This document shows, in pieces, positions 1 to 8,604 of a stretch of DNA of 64,000 bases (within the stretch, counting starts at the first letter, position 1; each line of letters begins with the position of its first letter). Where the stretch lies: the NCBI GenBank assembly GCA_009838765.1, contig VXQX01000086.1:29532-93531 (forward strand), in the 5' to 3' direction. The translations under genes were made by a program, and so were the position numbers. The DNA comes from Gemmatimonadales bacterium. Its GTDB lineage: Bacteria; Gemmatimonadota; Gemmatimonadetes; Palauibacterales; Palauibacteraceae. The notes under the pieces were generated by a model. It ran no database searches. It saw only the letters and a program-made list of their open reading frames with translations, and had not been told where the DNA came from.

Positions 1-167
1 ATCACGATCCTCTCGTTTTTCTTCCTGAGCCCAACGCGCGATCCCGACCTTTCCAAAACCTGAACGTCGCAGGCCTGTAGCATCGCCCGGACTTCGTCCC
101 ACCGGATATCCGAGGGCGTCGGCTTCCCGTGGGCGCGCTCCAGGGTCTTCCGGTGCTTGCTTCGCAT
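1..167 (-). CDS. HicA-family toxin-like protein (partial, C-terminus off window)
   Basis: I read 55 codons on the minus strand from an ATG at 165-167. The N-terminus MRSKHRKTLERAHG, then SDIRWDEVRAML and ERSGSRVGLR, matches the HicA subgroup that begins SKHRKTLE. HicA proteins are small dsRBD-fold mRNA interferases of type II toxin-antitoxin systems, normally followed by hicB, which would lie beyond base 1. The classical catalytic His of the GSH motif is Arg here (GSR), as in many members of this subgroup, so nuclease activity is uncertain. The family assignment is fairly secure; a functional toxin is not shown. A palindrome lies just upstream (191-210). Confidence 0.7.
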   Translation of the reverse strand, partial: MRSKHRKTLERAHGKPTPSDIRWDEVRAMLQACDVQVLERSGSRVGLRKKNERIV

Positions 168-190
168 GGACACAGAAAGTCGCTTGACGA

Positions 191-210
191 TGGTACCACG
201 TCAAGTACCA
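191..210. promoter_or_regulatory. Inverted repeat upstream of the hicA-like gene
   Basis: TGGTAC and GTACCA flank an 8-base spacer, 24 bases upstream of the hicA-like start. HicAB systems are autoregulated through palindromic operators, so this could be the operator. No protein-binding evidence is available. Confidence 0.35.
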
Positions 211-263
211 TTATGCCGAGACGCAAGAATCGGCGAATTGGGCGACGAAGGCTCGCGACCCCG

Positions 264-668
264 CTAGTTGGCTCGCGGGAGGCGCTGGGAGACGGAGATG
301 GGGTAGCCATCGGGGTCGCGGAGGGTGAACTCGATCGAGCGGGCGTTCGGGTTGACGTGCGGCTCGTCGAGGCAGTCGGCTCCCATGGCGCGGGCCCGCT
401 CGAACACGGCCCGCGCGTCCTCCGTGTAGAAGTAGAGCAGGACGCCGCGGCCGGGCGTCCCCTCCTCCGGGTCCGTCATCCCCGGGTGGGCCTTGAACTC
501 GCGGTGGTGGAGCATGAGTTCGGTGCTCCCGTCCGGCGCGAGGAGCCGCTCGAAGTGATGGCCTCCTCGACCGCTTACGAAACCGAAGAGTTCGACGTAC
601 CAGGCTGAACTCGCCGCCACGTCACGGACGACGAGCATGGGCGTGAGGCCCTGGCCGGTCGCGGTCAT
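264..668 (-). CDS. VOC (glyoxalase/bleomycin-resistance-like) family protein
   Basis: This 134-residue protein has a single VOC module: MLVVRDVAASSAWYVELFGF at the start, a central LLYFYTEDARAVFERARAMG and a C-terminal FTLRDPDGYPISVSQ. The FTLRDPDGY box is typical of the VOC superfamily, which includes glyoxalase I, dioxygenases and antibiotic-binding proteins that coordinate metal or bind ligand across paired beta-alpha-beta-beta-beta units. The substrate cannot be inferred. The ATG at 668 was chosen because the longer upstream reading is low-complexity Arg/Pro sequence. It lies downstream of, and co-directional with, the 715-3939 gene set, with a 46-base gap. Confidence 0.85.
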   Translation of the reverse strand: MTATGQGLTPMLVVRDVAASSAWYVELFGFVSGRGGHHFERLLAPDGSTELMLHHREFKAHPGMTDPEEGTPGRGVLLYFYTEDARAVFERARAMGADCLDEPHVNPNARSIEFTLRDPDGYPISVSQRLPRAN

Positions 669-714
669 CGATCCGGATCTCCGGTGTGGTCTGCGGTGCC
701 CGGCTTCCCGCCGC

Positions 715-2112
715 CTAGTGGTTCGAGTTGTTCGTCCGGGTTTCGGCGGCGCGCCTCGCCTCTTCACGGGCCGCCACGAGGGCTTCGAACTCCTCGGGAT
801 CGAGGTAGGTCACGTCGACCCACAGGTGCGCCATCTCGTCCACGGTCCGATCCCCGTAGCCGACCCACTGCTCGTGGTCGGGGTTGTTCGGGTTCTCGGC
901 CGTGTTGTCGTGCCAGGCGGTGATTACGAGGGTCGTGCCGGCCGGAAGGAGCGGGGCGGCGTCTTCCTCGTAGATGTAGTTGACGTGCCAGTTCCACTGG
1001 AAGTTGTCGACCTGGTTGATCAGCTCCTTGCGGCCGTCCGGGTAGATCGCCTCGAGGGACATGGCCTTGCCGCGCATGTGCATGTGTGGCTGGAAGTTCT
1101 CCAGGCGGGCGGGCCAGCGCAGGGTGTGGAAGTCCTGCGTGACGGCGATCTCCCCCGGCGGGATGTCGAGGCCCGTCCGGCCCGTGGCGTTGTAGATCAT
1201 GAGCCGTGTGCGGTTCCGGGGCTCCTCGCCCCTGGGATAGAACCAGACGCCGAGTTCGACGTAGCTGTCTTCGACGCGCTCGCCCATCGCGTGGAGGTGG
1301 ACCTCCCAGCGGATCTGCGAGCCCGGCAGCATCACCTTGCCCGCGCCCTCGGGGAAGATCTCTCCCTCCTTGCCCACGGCCCACTCCATGAAGAGGTCCG
1401 GGCCGCCCATCGCGCCCCCGCGGGTGCTCGCCTCGACGATTTCGGCGCTCATGGGGCTTTCCGCCTCGTTCTGCTGGAGGAAGGCGAGGACGTGGTGCGT
1501 GATCGTACGCCCATCGTCGCCCGCAGGCCTGATTTCGATCGCCTTCACCCAGCGGGGCTCCGTGAGGCCGGTCGGCGTGACGGGCCTCCACCACTTGTCC
1601 ATCGTTTCGGCTTCGAGCGTGTAGGGTTCGGACGCGATGACGAGGTCGGGCTCGCCGAAATCATCGAAAAGGCGCCACTCGTTCGGGTCGGGGAACTCGA
1701 CGGGAGGCGGAAGGTGCGCGGGATCGCCCTCCACCCGGTCGCCGTCGATCCACGCGACGATCGTCGCGATCTCTTCGCTCGACAGGCTGCGGTCGTTCCT
1801 GAACTCCTGGATCCCGACCGTGGGATCGAGGTGCCAGGGCGGCATAATGCGGTTCGAGATTTTCTCGCGGATGCTCGACGCCCAGCGGTAGGCGTCGCGG
1901 TAGGTGAGAAGCGACATCGGAGCGATCGAGCCCTCCTGGTGACACTCCTGGCATTTCGCCTGGAGGATCGGCATCACGTCCCGGTTGAAGGTCACTTCTC
2001 CGGACCCGTTCTCCTGCGCCTGCGCCGGCCCCGCGACGCTCAGCGCGCCGAGCGCCGAGCCGATCGCGATGACCACTCGCTTGAGGGAAGTCGGATCGAA
2101 CTGTCTCATCAT
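715..2112 (-). CDS. Exported cytochrome c / copper-dependent monooxygenase-like protein
   Basis: 465 residues with an N-terminal signal peptide ending near AGPAQAQ. One c-type haem motif (CQECHQ, about residue 55) sits in a domain with NRDVMPILQAKC and IMPPW. The rest resembles the copper type II ascorbate-dependent monooxygenase C-terminal fold (peptidylglycine-monooxygenase-like), with conserved histidine clusters THHVLAF, EVHLHAMG and PHMHMRG. Such proteins are common in Planctomycetota, Acidobacteriota and Gemmatimonadota, and their substrates are mostly unknown. GAGGAG lies 4 bases before the ATG at 2112 and 7 before a second ATG at 2109, so either may be used. It is the last gene of a three-gene minus-strand set with a creatininase-like protein. 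Confidence 0.8.
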   Translation of the reverse strand: MMRQFDPTSLKRVVIAIGSALGALSVAGPAQAQENGSGEVTFNRDVMPILQAKCQECHQEGSIAPMSLLTYRDAYRWASSIREKISNRIMPPWHLDPTVGIQEFRNDRSLSSEEIATIVAWIDGDRVEGDPAHLPPPVEFPDPNEWRLFDDFGEPDLVIASEPYTLEAETMDKWWRPVTPTGLTEPRWVKAIEIRPAGDDGRTITHHVLAFLQQNEAESPMSAEIVEASTRGGAMGGPDLFMEWAVGKEGEIFPEGAGKVMLPGSQIRWEVHLHAMGERVEDSYVELGVWFYPRGEEPRNRTRLMIYNATGRTGLDIPPGEIAVTQDFHTLRWPARLENFQPHMHMRGKAMSLEAIYPDGRKELINQVDNFQWNWHVNYIYEEDAAPLLPAGTTLVITAWHDNTAENPNNPDHEQWVGYGDRTVDEMAHLWVDVTYLDPEEFEALVAAREEARRAAETRTNNSNH

Positions 2113-2143
2113 CGTTCTCCTCGAACCGCTTCGAATCCGCCCG

Positions 2144-3028
2144 TCACGGGTCGACGACGACCCGCACGAACCCGTTCGTCCAGCAGCATTGCGCGTGGCC
2201 GGCCGCGGAGACGCCGGAACCGTCATTGGCGCGCACGCGCAGGACGTACTCGCCCGGCTGACTGAAGGTGACCGGGGTTGCGGCTTCGGCTCCGCTGGCC
2301 GGAACGCGGGCGGTGGGCTCGCCGAACGTCGCCTCGCCCGGACCCTGGTGCTTGAACCACGTGAGGTTGACCGGTGAATCGTCTGGGCTCCCCGCCACGA
2401 AATGGCTCCGTCCCACGCCATCGTCCCGCACGTGGACGCTCACGTCGAGCGCTTCTCCGACCCGAGCGGTGAGGGCGGCTCCCCAGGCGCCGGACGGCCC
2501 TGCGCCTTCCTTGCCCGCTCTGAAACGGAGGACGGGGGGAGTGTTCCCATCTCCGGCTTCGCCCCTGAGCGCGTCGATCTGCCAATCGCGGTGCAGGTGC
2601 CCCGGGACTCGCAACGTCTGGCCGCGCATCTTCAGCGTCCAGTATACCTTCCCCTCGCCGAAATCCGCCGGGACCCGGACGACGAACACGCCGTAGTGGC
2701 GCCGCGGGGCGAACGAAGTGGGTTGGGCCCCCTGAAACTCCACCGGCTCGATCGTGTTGTCCGGTCCCAGGGGGACTTCGATCGTCTCCTCGAAGTTGCG
2801 GTTGAAGTAGCCGAAGGAGAGGGACAGCGTGCCGTCCGCGTTCCGATACCAGCCCTCGAAGGCGGGCGTCACGGTCTGCCCCCGACCGCTGGGATTGCCG
2901 AGCGGTACCTGGCCGGCAAGCGGCGGCGCCTCCGCGTACAGCAGCGCGCCGACCGCGGCGAGGGCCGGCAGCCCTTGGCGAAACCCTGCGTCGGCGCCGA
3001 GAGCGGCCCGCAGTCGGGCGGGTCTCAC
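2144..3028 (-). CDS. Exported protein of unknown function (CCWTNG C-terminal motif)
   Basis: 294 residues. The hydrophobic N-terminus (LPALAAVGALLYAEAPPLAG) looks like a signal peptide. A beta-rich body follows, with NFEETIEVPLGPDN and YWTLKMRG. A PKD/Ig-like C-terminal part (FSQPGEYVLRVRANDGSG) ends in HAQCCWTNGFVRVVV. I recognise the closing CCWTNG motif from uncharacterised exported proteins that sit beside cytochrome c/monooxygenase-like genes, but I know of no function. The GTG start at 3026-3028 overlaps the TGA of the creatininase gene (GTGA), implying translational coupling. The monooxygenase-like gene follows 31 bases downstream. Confidence 0.7.
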   Translation of the reverse strand: MRPARLRAALGADAGFRQGLPALAAVGALLYAEAPPLAGQVPLGNPSGRGQTVTPAFEGWYRNADGTLSLSFGYFNRNFEETIEVPLGPDNTIEPVEFQGAQPTSFAPRRHYGVFVVRVPADFGEGKVYWTLKMRGQTLRVPGHLHRDWQIDALRGEAGDGNTPPVLRFRAGKEGAGPSGAWGAALTARVGEALDVSVHVRDDGVGRSHFVAGSPDDSPVNLTWFKHQGPGEATFGEPTARVPASGAEAATPVTFSQPGEYVLRVRANDGSGVSAAGHAQCCWTNGFVRVVVDP

Positions 3029-3939
3029 CGCCCCGCTTCCGCCATGCTCGCCTCGATCGAAGCCCGTATCGCCTTTATCGTCTCATCCACCCGGAACTGG
3101 AGGAGCTTCCGGCCGGTGGCGATCGCCTCCTCCTTCGGGGCGATGGAGACGCCGTTGATGCTGGCCTTTCCCGCCGCTACGCGTTCGTCGTAGCGGACCA
3201 TGGCCGGGTCCTCGACCATCATGATGGCGGTGATGACGAAATCGTCGTGGATCCCCTCCGGGTCCGTTTCGAAGATGCCGAGTTCGTCGTTCATCCACTG
3301 GTGGACGTCACGGTAGCGGTAGAACTCGGGGATGAAGTGCGCCCGAGCGTCGTACCAGCGCTCGTTCAGGCGGGCGGCTACCGCCTCCATGCCCGACTGG
3401 TTCCCGCCGCTGTCGCCGAAGAGGATGATGTGCTCGAAGCCGTGCGCCTTGAGGCTCGACGCCACGTCATCGAGCACGGCCTCGAACGTCTCCTGCCGGA
3501 GGCTGATCGTCCCCGGATACCGCATGTGCCCGGACGGTTCGTCGATGTCGCCCTCGGGGACGAGCTTGATGATCGGCGCGCAGAGCGCGTTCCCGAGTTC
3601 GCGGGCCACGCCCTCGCAGGCGCCCTGCAGAACATAGTTGTGCTTGCCGGTGGCGAGGTACGGTCCGTTCTGCTCGATGCCGCCGGTCGTGATGATCGCG
3701 GTGGTCTTCCCGGCCGCCATCGCGTCCCGGACCTCCATCCACGTCATTTCCTCGATCCAAATGGTGTCGAACACGTCGATCGGACGCTCGGATACAAGTT
3801 CTTCCTGCACCTGGCGCTCCCGCTCGGCCGCGAGCCGGGCGCGCTCTTCGGGCGTCATGTTCCGCTGCTGGCCCGCCAGCGCCGTGGCGGAGACCGTGAG
3901 CATCGCGAGCAGGGGGAGGATGAATCGGGACTTTCTCAT
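3025..3939 (-). CDS. Exported creatininase-family amidohydrolase
   Basis: 304 residues with a signal peptide (ILPLLAMLTVSATALAGQ). The creatininase fold is recognisable from ITTGGIEQNGPYLATGKHNY (metal-ligand region), PEGDIDEPSGHMRYPGTISL and ILFGDSGGNQSGMEAVA. Family members are Zn/Mn cyclic amidohydrolases such as creatinine amidohydrolase and the FAPy deformylase-type ArfB. An exported form with an Arg/Glu-rich linker (residues about 25-50) is typical of Gemmatimonadota-like genomes, and its substrate is unknown. The ATG at 3939 has GAGGTG upstream. It is the first gene of the minus-strand set ending at 715. Confidence 0.85.
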   Translation of the reverse strand: MRKSRFILPLLAMLTVSATALAGQQRNMTPEERARLAAERERQVQEELVSERPIDVFDTIWIEEMTWMEVRDAMAAGKTTAIITTGGIEQNGPYLATGKHNYVLQGACEGVARELGNALCAPIIKLVPEGDIDEPSGHMRYPGTISLRQETFEAVLDDVASSLKAHGFEHIILFGDSGGNQSGMEAVAARLNERWYDARAHFIPEFYRYRDVHQWMNDELGIFETDPEGIHDDFVITAIMMVEDPAMVRYDERVAAGKASINGVSIAPKEEAIATGRKLLQFRVDETIKAIRASIEASMAEAGR

Positions 3940-4136
3940 GGCACACCTCGTTTCCGGGAGCACGACAACAACCCGACACTAGCATATTCCGCCGGTTTCC
4001 GACCAGTAGTAGGGCGCTCAGCTTCGGCTTGCGTCTGGCTCGCTTCTGCTCTCCACCCTATGGTGGCGGCATGGTGGCGGCGGTCGAAGTCGGTGGCCTC
4101 CATGTCTTCCGTGTCTCCAGCTGTCCCGAACCCGGC

Positions 4137-5261
4137 GTGAACACCTTTATCTCATCTCCACAGAGCGTGATCGCGCGCACGGCCGTCGCAACTCCGAGGG
4201 GAGACCCGGCGGCGGTGCGGGCGCACCTCGACGCGCTGACCAAGCCGCCGGGCAGCCTCGGACGCCTCGAGGCGTTGGCGCTCCAGGTAGGCGTGGTCCT
4301 GGGCGACCCGCCGCCGCCGCTCGATGACGCGGTGGTGTTCGTTTTTGCGGCGGACCATGGAGTTGTCGCGCAGGGAGTGTCGGCGTATCCGGCCGAGGTC
4401 ACCGCCCAGATGTGCGCGAACTTCTCCGGTGGCGGCGCGGCGATCAACGTGCTCGCGCGGGCGTGCGGCGCCCGGGTGCGGGTCGTTGACGTGGGCGTCG
4501 CGGGGGACGTGGGCGGGCTGGTGGGGATCGAGCACCGGAAGATCCGCGCGGGGACGGACGATCTTTCGGCGGGGCCGGCAATGACCGCGCGCGAGGTCGA
4601 AGAGGCGCTGGCGGTGGGTGTGGAGGCGGCAGGCGGTGGGGGCGGCTCCGGCGGAACGGCGCGTCCCGCCGATCCCTTGCTCGTGGGCGTGGGCGAGATG
4701 GGCATCGGGAATACCACCGCGGCAGCCACCGTGACGGCCTGCCTGACGGGGACGGCGGCGCGCGAGGTCGTCGGCCGCGGAACGGGCGTCGATGAGGCCG
4801 GGCTCGCTCGCAAACGCGACGTAGTGGAGCGCGCGGTGGCGCGGGCCGCCCGCGGCGGGGATCCCCGGGACGACGCCGTCGCGGTGCTGAGGCAGGTGGG
4901 CGGGCTCGAGATCGCGGCCATGTCGGGCGCCATGATCGGCGCGGCGGCGCGGGGCGCCCTCGTGCTGGTGGACGGGTTCATCTCGTCGGCTGCGGCGCTG
5001 GCGGCCTGCCGCCTGTGCCCAGGCCTGTCACCGTACCTGATCGCATCGCACCGCTCAACCGAGCCGGGCCACGCCGCGGCGCTCGATGCGCTCGGGCTCG
5101 TGCCCCTGTTCGACCTCGAGATGCGGCTCGGCGAGGGGACCGGGTGCGCGCTCGCCATCCCCATCGTACGGGCGGCCGGAGCGCTGCTCCGCGAGATGGC
5201 GACCTTCGAATCGGCCGGGATCTCGGGACCGAGCGGGGGTCCGCCGCGGGCGGGATCATGA
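4137..5261 (+). CDS. cobT: Nicotinate-nucleotide-dimethylbenzimidazole phosphoribosyltransferase
   Basis: CobT transfers phosphoribose from nicotinate mononucleotide to a lower-ligand base (usually dimethylbenzimidazole), giving alpha-ribazole phosphate for the cobalamin nucleotide loop. Seen here: LTKPPGSLGRLE near the N-terminus, FAADHGV, VGEMGIGNTT and the C-terminal RLGEGTGCALA containing the family's catalytic Glu region. The start is uncertain: the GTG at 4137 gives 34 residues before TKPPGSLG, the usual spacing, but in-frame ATG 4071 and GTG 4167 exist and none has a convincing ribosome site. The 197 bases upstream hold no cobalamin-riboswitch boxes. First of four overlapping genes, cobT-cobU-cobS-cobC. 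Confidence 0.95.
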   Translation: MNTFISSPQSVIARTAVATPRGDPAAVRAHLDALTKPPGSLGRLEALALQVGVVLGDPPPPLDDAVVFVFAADHGVVAQGVSAYPAEVTAQMCANFSGGGAAINVLARACGARVRVVDVGVAGDVGGLVGIEHRKIRAGTDDLSAGPAMTAREVEEALAVGVEAAGGGGGSGGTARPADPLLVGVGEMGIGNTTAAATVTACLTGTAAREVVGRGTGVDEAGLARKRDVVERAVARAARGGDPRDDAVAVLRQVGGLEIAAMSGAMIGAAARGALVLVDGFISSAAALAACRLCPGLSPYLIASHRSTEPGHAAALDALGLVPLFDLEMRLGEGTGCALAIPIVRAAGALLREMATFESAGISGPSGGPPRAGS

Positions 5262-5791
5262 TGGAACTCATCCTCGTGACGGGCGGCGTGCGCTCGGGCA
5301 AGAGCCGGTGGGCTCAGGACGAGGCGCTGGCGCGCGGCGGGGACGAGGTCACCGTGATCGCGACCGCGGAGGCCGTTGACGACGAGATGCGTGACAGGAT
5401 CGAGGCCCACCGTCGCGATCGTCCCGCGGGCTGGCACACGGTCGAGGCGCCCGCGCGGGCGGGCGAAGCCATCCTCGCCGCTGGTACGGACACCGTCCTG
5501 CTGGATTGCGTGACCGTGTTGACCGGCATGGCGATCGGGAAATCGGGCGCCGGCGTCGAGGCAGCCGCGTTGGACGCGATGGCCGCGGAGATCGACGGGA
5601 TCCTCGATGCGCGAGCGGCGCGCATCGGCGTGCTGGTCGTCGTGACGAACGAGGTGGGGTGGAGCGTGCATCCGCCCACCGCCTTGGGGCGCTGGTATCA
5701 GGACGGGCTGGGCATCGCCAATCAGCGTCTCGCCGGCGCCGCCGATCGGGTGGTTCTCATGGTCTCCGGGCTGGAGCTGCGCTTGAAGTGA
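5258..5791 (+). CDS. cobU: Adenosylcobinamide kinase / adenosylcobinamide-phosphate guanylyltransferase
   Basis: 177 residues. CobU phosphorylates adenosylcobinamide and then attaches GMP, activating the aminopropanol arm for CobS. The N-terminal P-loop VTGGVRSGKSRWAQ and the VTNEVGWSVHPPTALGRWYQ signature are both diagnostic, and the length is standard. The ATG at 5258 overlaps the cobT stop (ATGA), and its own stop overlaps the cobS GTG (GTGA). Presence of the kinase means the cell can process salvaged cobinamide as well as newly made intermediate. Confidence 0.95.
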   Translation: MMELILVTGGVRSGKSRWAQDEALARGGDEVTVIATAEAVDDEMRDRIEAHRRDRPAGWHTVEAPARAGEAILAAGTDTVLLDCVTVLTGMAIGKSGAGVEAAALDAMAAEIDGILDARAARIGVLVVVTNEVGWSVHPPTALGRWYQDGLGIANQRLAGAADRVVLMVSGLELRLK

Positions 5792-6588
5792 GGGCCTCGC
5801 TCCGAGGCGCGCGCGCCGCCTTCGTCTTCCTGACGCGTCTGCCGCTGGGCGGCTTCCCCTACTCGGCGGAGGAGTGGCGGTGGGCCTCGGCGTGGTTCCC
5901 TTTCGTCGGCATGGTGCTCGGAGGGGTGTGCGCGGCCGTGTGGGGATGGCTGGCGCCGCTGGGCCCGTGGGTGGCGGCGATGAGCGTGCTCGTCCTGTCG
6001 ATCCTGCTGACGGGCGCCTTCCATGAGGATGGATTGGCCGACACGGCCGACGCGCTGGGCGGAGCGACGGACCGCGAGGGGATCTTCGTCATCCTGAAGG
6101 ACTCGCGGATCGGCGCCTTCGGGGGCCTGGCGCTCGTGACGTCCATCGCGTTTCGGCTCGTGCTGCTCGCGCAGTTGGGGAGTCCGGCACGGGCATCCGC
6201 GCTCGCGGCAGCGCCCGCCGCGCTGCTCCTCGCGCACGGCCTGGCGCGGGTCGGCCCGGTTTGGCTGATGGTCGCCCTCCCGTACGCAAGCGCCGCGGCG
6301 GCGAAGAGCGGCCACGTCGCGCGGGCCGGGGCGGCGCAGGCAGCGGTTGCGACCGTCGTCGGCGTGGCCGGCGCGGCGGCCGTGGCCGTGGCGGCGGGTG
6401 CGATCGATGCGACCGGCGCCCTCGCCGCCTTTGCCGCGATGGCCCTCGCCACCGTGCTCTGCGGTCTGAGATTCCGCGCACGCGCCGGAGGCGTGACCGG
6501 CGACTTCCTCGGCGCGACGGAGCAGGTGAACGAGATCGCGATCCTCGGTGCCCTGCTCGCGGTGCAGGTCGCGCAGGGTGCCGCGTGA
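5788..6588 (+). CDS. cobS: Adenosylcobinamide-GDP ribazoletransferase (cobalamin synthase)
   Basis: 266 residues, polytopic inner-membrane protein. CobS joins adenosylcobinamide-GDP to alpha-ribazole (phosphate), the penultimate or last step of cobalamin synthesis. The family motif GAFHEDGLADTADALGG with its Asp cluster is present near residue 75, followed by LKDSRIGAFGGLAL and a C-terminal TGDFLGATEQVNE. Several Ala/Val-rich membrane helices are evident. The GTG at 5788 overlaps the cobU stop, and the stop overlaps the cobC start. Confidence 0.95.
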   Translation: MRASLRGARAAFVFLTRLPLGGFPYSAEEWRWASAWFPFVGMVLGGVCAAVWGWLAPLGPWVAAMSVLVLSILLTGAFHEDGLADTADALGGATDREGIFVILKDSRIGAFGGLALVTSIAFRLVLLAQLGSPARASALAAAPAALLLAHGLARVGPVWLMVALPYASAAAAKSGHVARAGAAQAAVATVVGVAGAAAVAVAAGAIDATGALAAFAAMALATVLCGLRFRARAGGVTGDFLGATEQVNEIAILGALLAVQVAQGAA

Positions 6589-7115
6589 TTCGGCTGCTCG
6601 CCATCCGGCACGCGCCCGTCGCCGTCGAGGGCGTCGTCTACGGGCAGACCGACGTGCCCACGACCCTGGACGGAGCCGCGGCCGCCGCGCGCGTCGAGCC
6701 CGTCGTGGCCGAGTTCGCCCCGGGCATCATCTGGTCGTCCGATGCCGCGCGCTGCCGCGAGCCCGCCGCGCTGCTCGCGGATCGGCTCGCAGTCCCCCAT
6801 CGCGTCGACGAGCGGGTGCGCGAGATGTCCTACGGCGATTGGGAGGGCCGGGCCTGGGACGCCGTGCCGCGCACCGAACTAGACGAATGGATGGCCGCCT
6901 GGCAGACGCGGTCCCCCCCGGGCGGGGAGACCGTCGCCGGGTTCACCGAGCGGGTTGCCGCGTGGTGGCGAGACCTGGACGCCGGTCGCCACTTCCTGAT
7001 GGCCCACGCCGGGGTCGTGCACTGCCTCGACGTCGTCGCCGACGGACTCGCCTGGGGCCGCGCCATCGAGCAGCGGCTCGGCTTCCTGGCGGCCAAACGG
7101 TTCACGCGGACCTGA
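6585..7115 (+). CDS. cobC: Histidine-phosphatase family protein, probable alpha-ribazole phosphatase
   Basis: 176 residues of the phosphoglycerate-mutase-like histidine phosphatase superfamily. The catalytic RHG-type motif appears as AIRHAPV at the N-terminus, with VREMSYGDWEGRAW in the middle and the second histidine in FLMAHAGVVH. Position as last gene of cobTUSC, overlapping cobS by GTGA, supports alpha-ribazole-5'-phosphate phosphatase activity. The first motif reads RHA rather than RHG, which is common in CobC-like proteins. The function rests mainly on context. Confidence 0.85.
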   Translation: MIRLLAIRHAPVAVEGVVYGQTDVPTTLDGAAAAARVEPVVAEFAPGIIWSSDAARCREPAALLADRLAVPHRVDERVREMSYGDWEGRAWDAVPRTELDEWMAAWQTRSPPGGETVAGFTERVAAWWRDLDAGRHFLMAHAGVVHCLDVVADGLAWGRAIEQRLGFLAAKRFTRT

Positions 7116-7121
7116 CCGCGG

Positions 7122-7168
7122 TCGAGCCGGCCCGGGTCCGGCCCGCCGGGTCCGGCCTGCGGCTTCGA
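7122..7168. terminator. Possible bidirectional hairpin between convergent genes
   Basis: A GC-rich inverted repeat lies in the 55-base gap between convergent cobC and the minus-strand lipoprotein gene. TCGAGCCG at 7122 can pair with CGGCTTCGA at 7160 with a single bulge, and the interior is also self-complementary. There is no clear T-run, so intrinsic termination is only suggested. Confidence 0.35.
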
Positions 7169-7170
7169 GC

Positions 7171-8553
7171 CTACCGGAAACTCCTGATCTCGAGTCCCAC
7201 CGGTCCCTGCCCCGCGGGGATGCTGTCGGTAAGCACCCAGGTCTCCGGAGCATAGCGGAAGATCCAGGGCGGCAGGTTCTGGCTCGCACTGCCGAAGAAG
7301 GTCTGGTAGAGCGAACCGTCCGCCGCCGTGTGCGCACCGAAGGCGCCCCGGCAACCGCCGCCGGCGAGAGGCGCGCAGATGGGGTTGGAGGCGTCCCGCA
7401 CGAACGCTTTCGAGGTCGTGCTCCAGGCCACCGTCCCCGTGAAGAAGGCGGACGTAAAGAGCGTGCCGTCCTCCGACACGTGCACGTGTCCCGAACCCGC
7501 GGGGAATCCATCAACGACCTCGACAAGCTCGAGCGCGGCGGGATCGATGACCGCCAGCGTCGACGGCGCGACGTAGTTGCCGGTGTTCATCACATACAAC
7601 ATTCCATCGGGCCCGATGGCCCCGAACTGTGGATTGGTGCCGCCCGTCTCGATGGTCGCGGCGACGGTCATCGTGAGCGGGTCGAGCGCGGTCACCACCC
7701 CATCGCCCGCCGGCGCATAGTTATCGTCGAGGTTCGCGGAGATGACGAAGGCGAGCGAGTTGGAGAACGGCACGATCCCGGTCGGAAACTGCGTCACCGG
7801 GATCAGGTCGCCGATGGCGCCGCCGGCCTGTCCGATCGTGAACCTGCCCACCTCATCCGTCTGCTGGTTGGCCGCCAGCACCGTTCTGTCGTCCACGAAG
7901 GCCGACCCGGTGGCGTTCCCGGACTCGAAGAGGAAATACGCGCCGATCTGTCGAGTACGGAGATCGATTACGGCGACAGAGGCTGCGTTTCCGAGGGGGA
8001 CGACGCCCGTCTCGCCGCGGATGCTGATGCCGGTGGGGGTCACCGCGCTCGACGCCCCCAGGGCGATGTCGCGGTTCTCGTCCGGATCGCCGAGTTGAAA
8101 GAGCCGCAGCGCGTTCGCGCTCGATTTCACGACGATGCCGATCTGGTCGTCGGCCACCGTTCCGTCGAGAAACTCCAGCCTCTCGACCAGCAGCGAGACC
8201 GAGGCGTTGCCGGTGTTGCCGTCGGAGTCCGTCGCCGTCAGCGTGATCGTGTGCACGCCCACCGACGGCGATTCGACCGCCAGCGGCGATCCCGTGCCCA
8301 GCGCCCCGTCGATCGAGCTCGTCCAGGCCAGAGCGGCGTTCCCCAGCGCGCCGTCCTGCGGATCCGTGGCTGTGCCGGCCAGTTGGACCGGCGTCCCTTC
8401 GCTGACCATGAGCCCGGAGGCCGGTGAAGTGATCGTCACGGAGGGCGTGCCGGGCCCGGTGGGGCCCACGGGTTCGACGGGGGTTTCCTCGCCGCATGCG
8501 GCCCAAATGACGAGGGCGAGGAGGATGATGGGGCGAAGCGCGATTCGGGTCAT
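7171..8553 (-). CDS. Lipoprotein with Ig-like domain and YncE-type beta-propeller (BtuG-like candidate)
   Basis: 460 residues. The signal peptide ends in a lipobox (LVIWAAC, Cys about residue 20). A PKD/Ig-like domain follows (VTITSPASGLMVSEG to TATDSDGNTGNASVSL, about residues 38-125). From about 140 onward there are propeller repeats with the recurring blade pattern VAVIDLRTRQIGAYF, VVTALDPLTMTVAATIE and STLAVIDPAALELVEVV. It lies 51 bases downstream of the BtuB-like receptor, in the same riboswitch-led operon. In Bacteroides, BtuG is a surface propeller lipoprotein that binds cobalamin for BtuB. A similar role here is inferred from architecture and context, not from recognised sequence identity. 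Confidence 0.7.
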   Translation of the reverse strand: MTRIALRPIILLALVIWAACGEETPVEPVGPTGPGTPSVTITSPASGLMVSEGTPVQLAGTATDPQDGALGNAALAWTSSIDGALGTGSPLAVESPSVGVHTITLTATDSDGNTGNASVSLLVERLEFLDGTVADDQIGIVVKSSANALRLFQLGDPDENRDIALGASSAVTPTGISIRGETGVVPLGNAASVAVIDLRTRQIGAYFLFESGNATGSAFVDDRTVLAANQQTDEVGRFTIGQAGGAIGDLIPVTQFPTGIVPFSNSLAFVISANLDDNYAPAGDGVVTALDPLTMTVAATIETGGTNPQFGAIGPDGMLYVMNTGNYVAPSTLAVIDPAALELVEVVDGFPAGSGHVHVSEDGTLFTSAFFTGTVAWSTTSKAFVRDASNPICAPLAGGGCRGAFGAHTAADGSLYQTFFGSASQNLPPWIFRYAPETWVLTDSIPAGQGPVGLEIRSFR

Positions 8554-8604
8554 GAGAATCCATCCATGGTTGAGGGGGTCCGGTGAACGAAGTGGACTGC
8601 GCGG

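Noticed and set aside
3940..4136. Third cobalamin riboswitch upstream of cobT
   Set aside because: No GCCACTG box, CCCGCCACTGT block or CCAGGAGAC closing motif on the plus strand.
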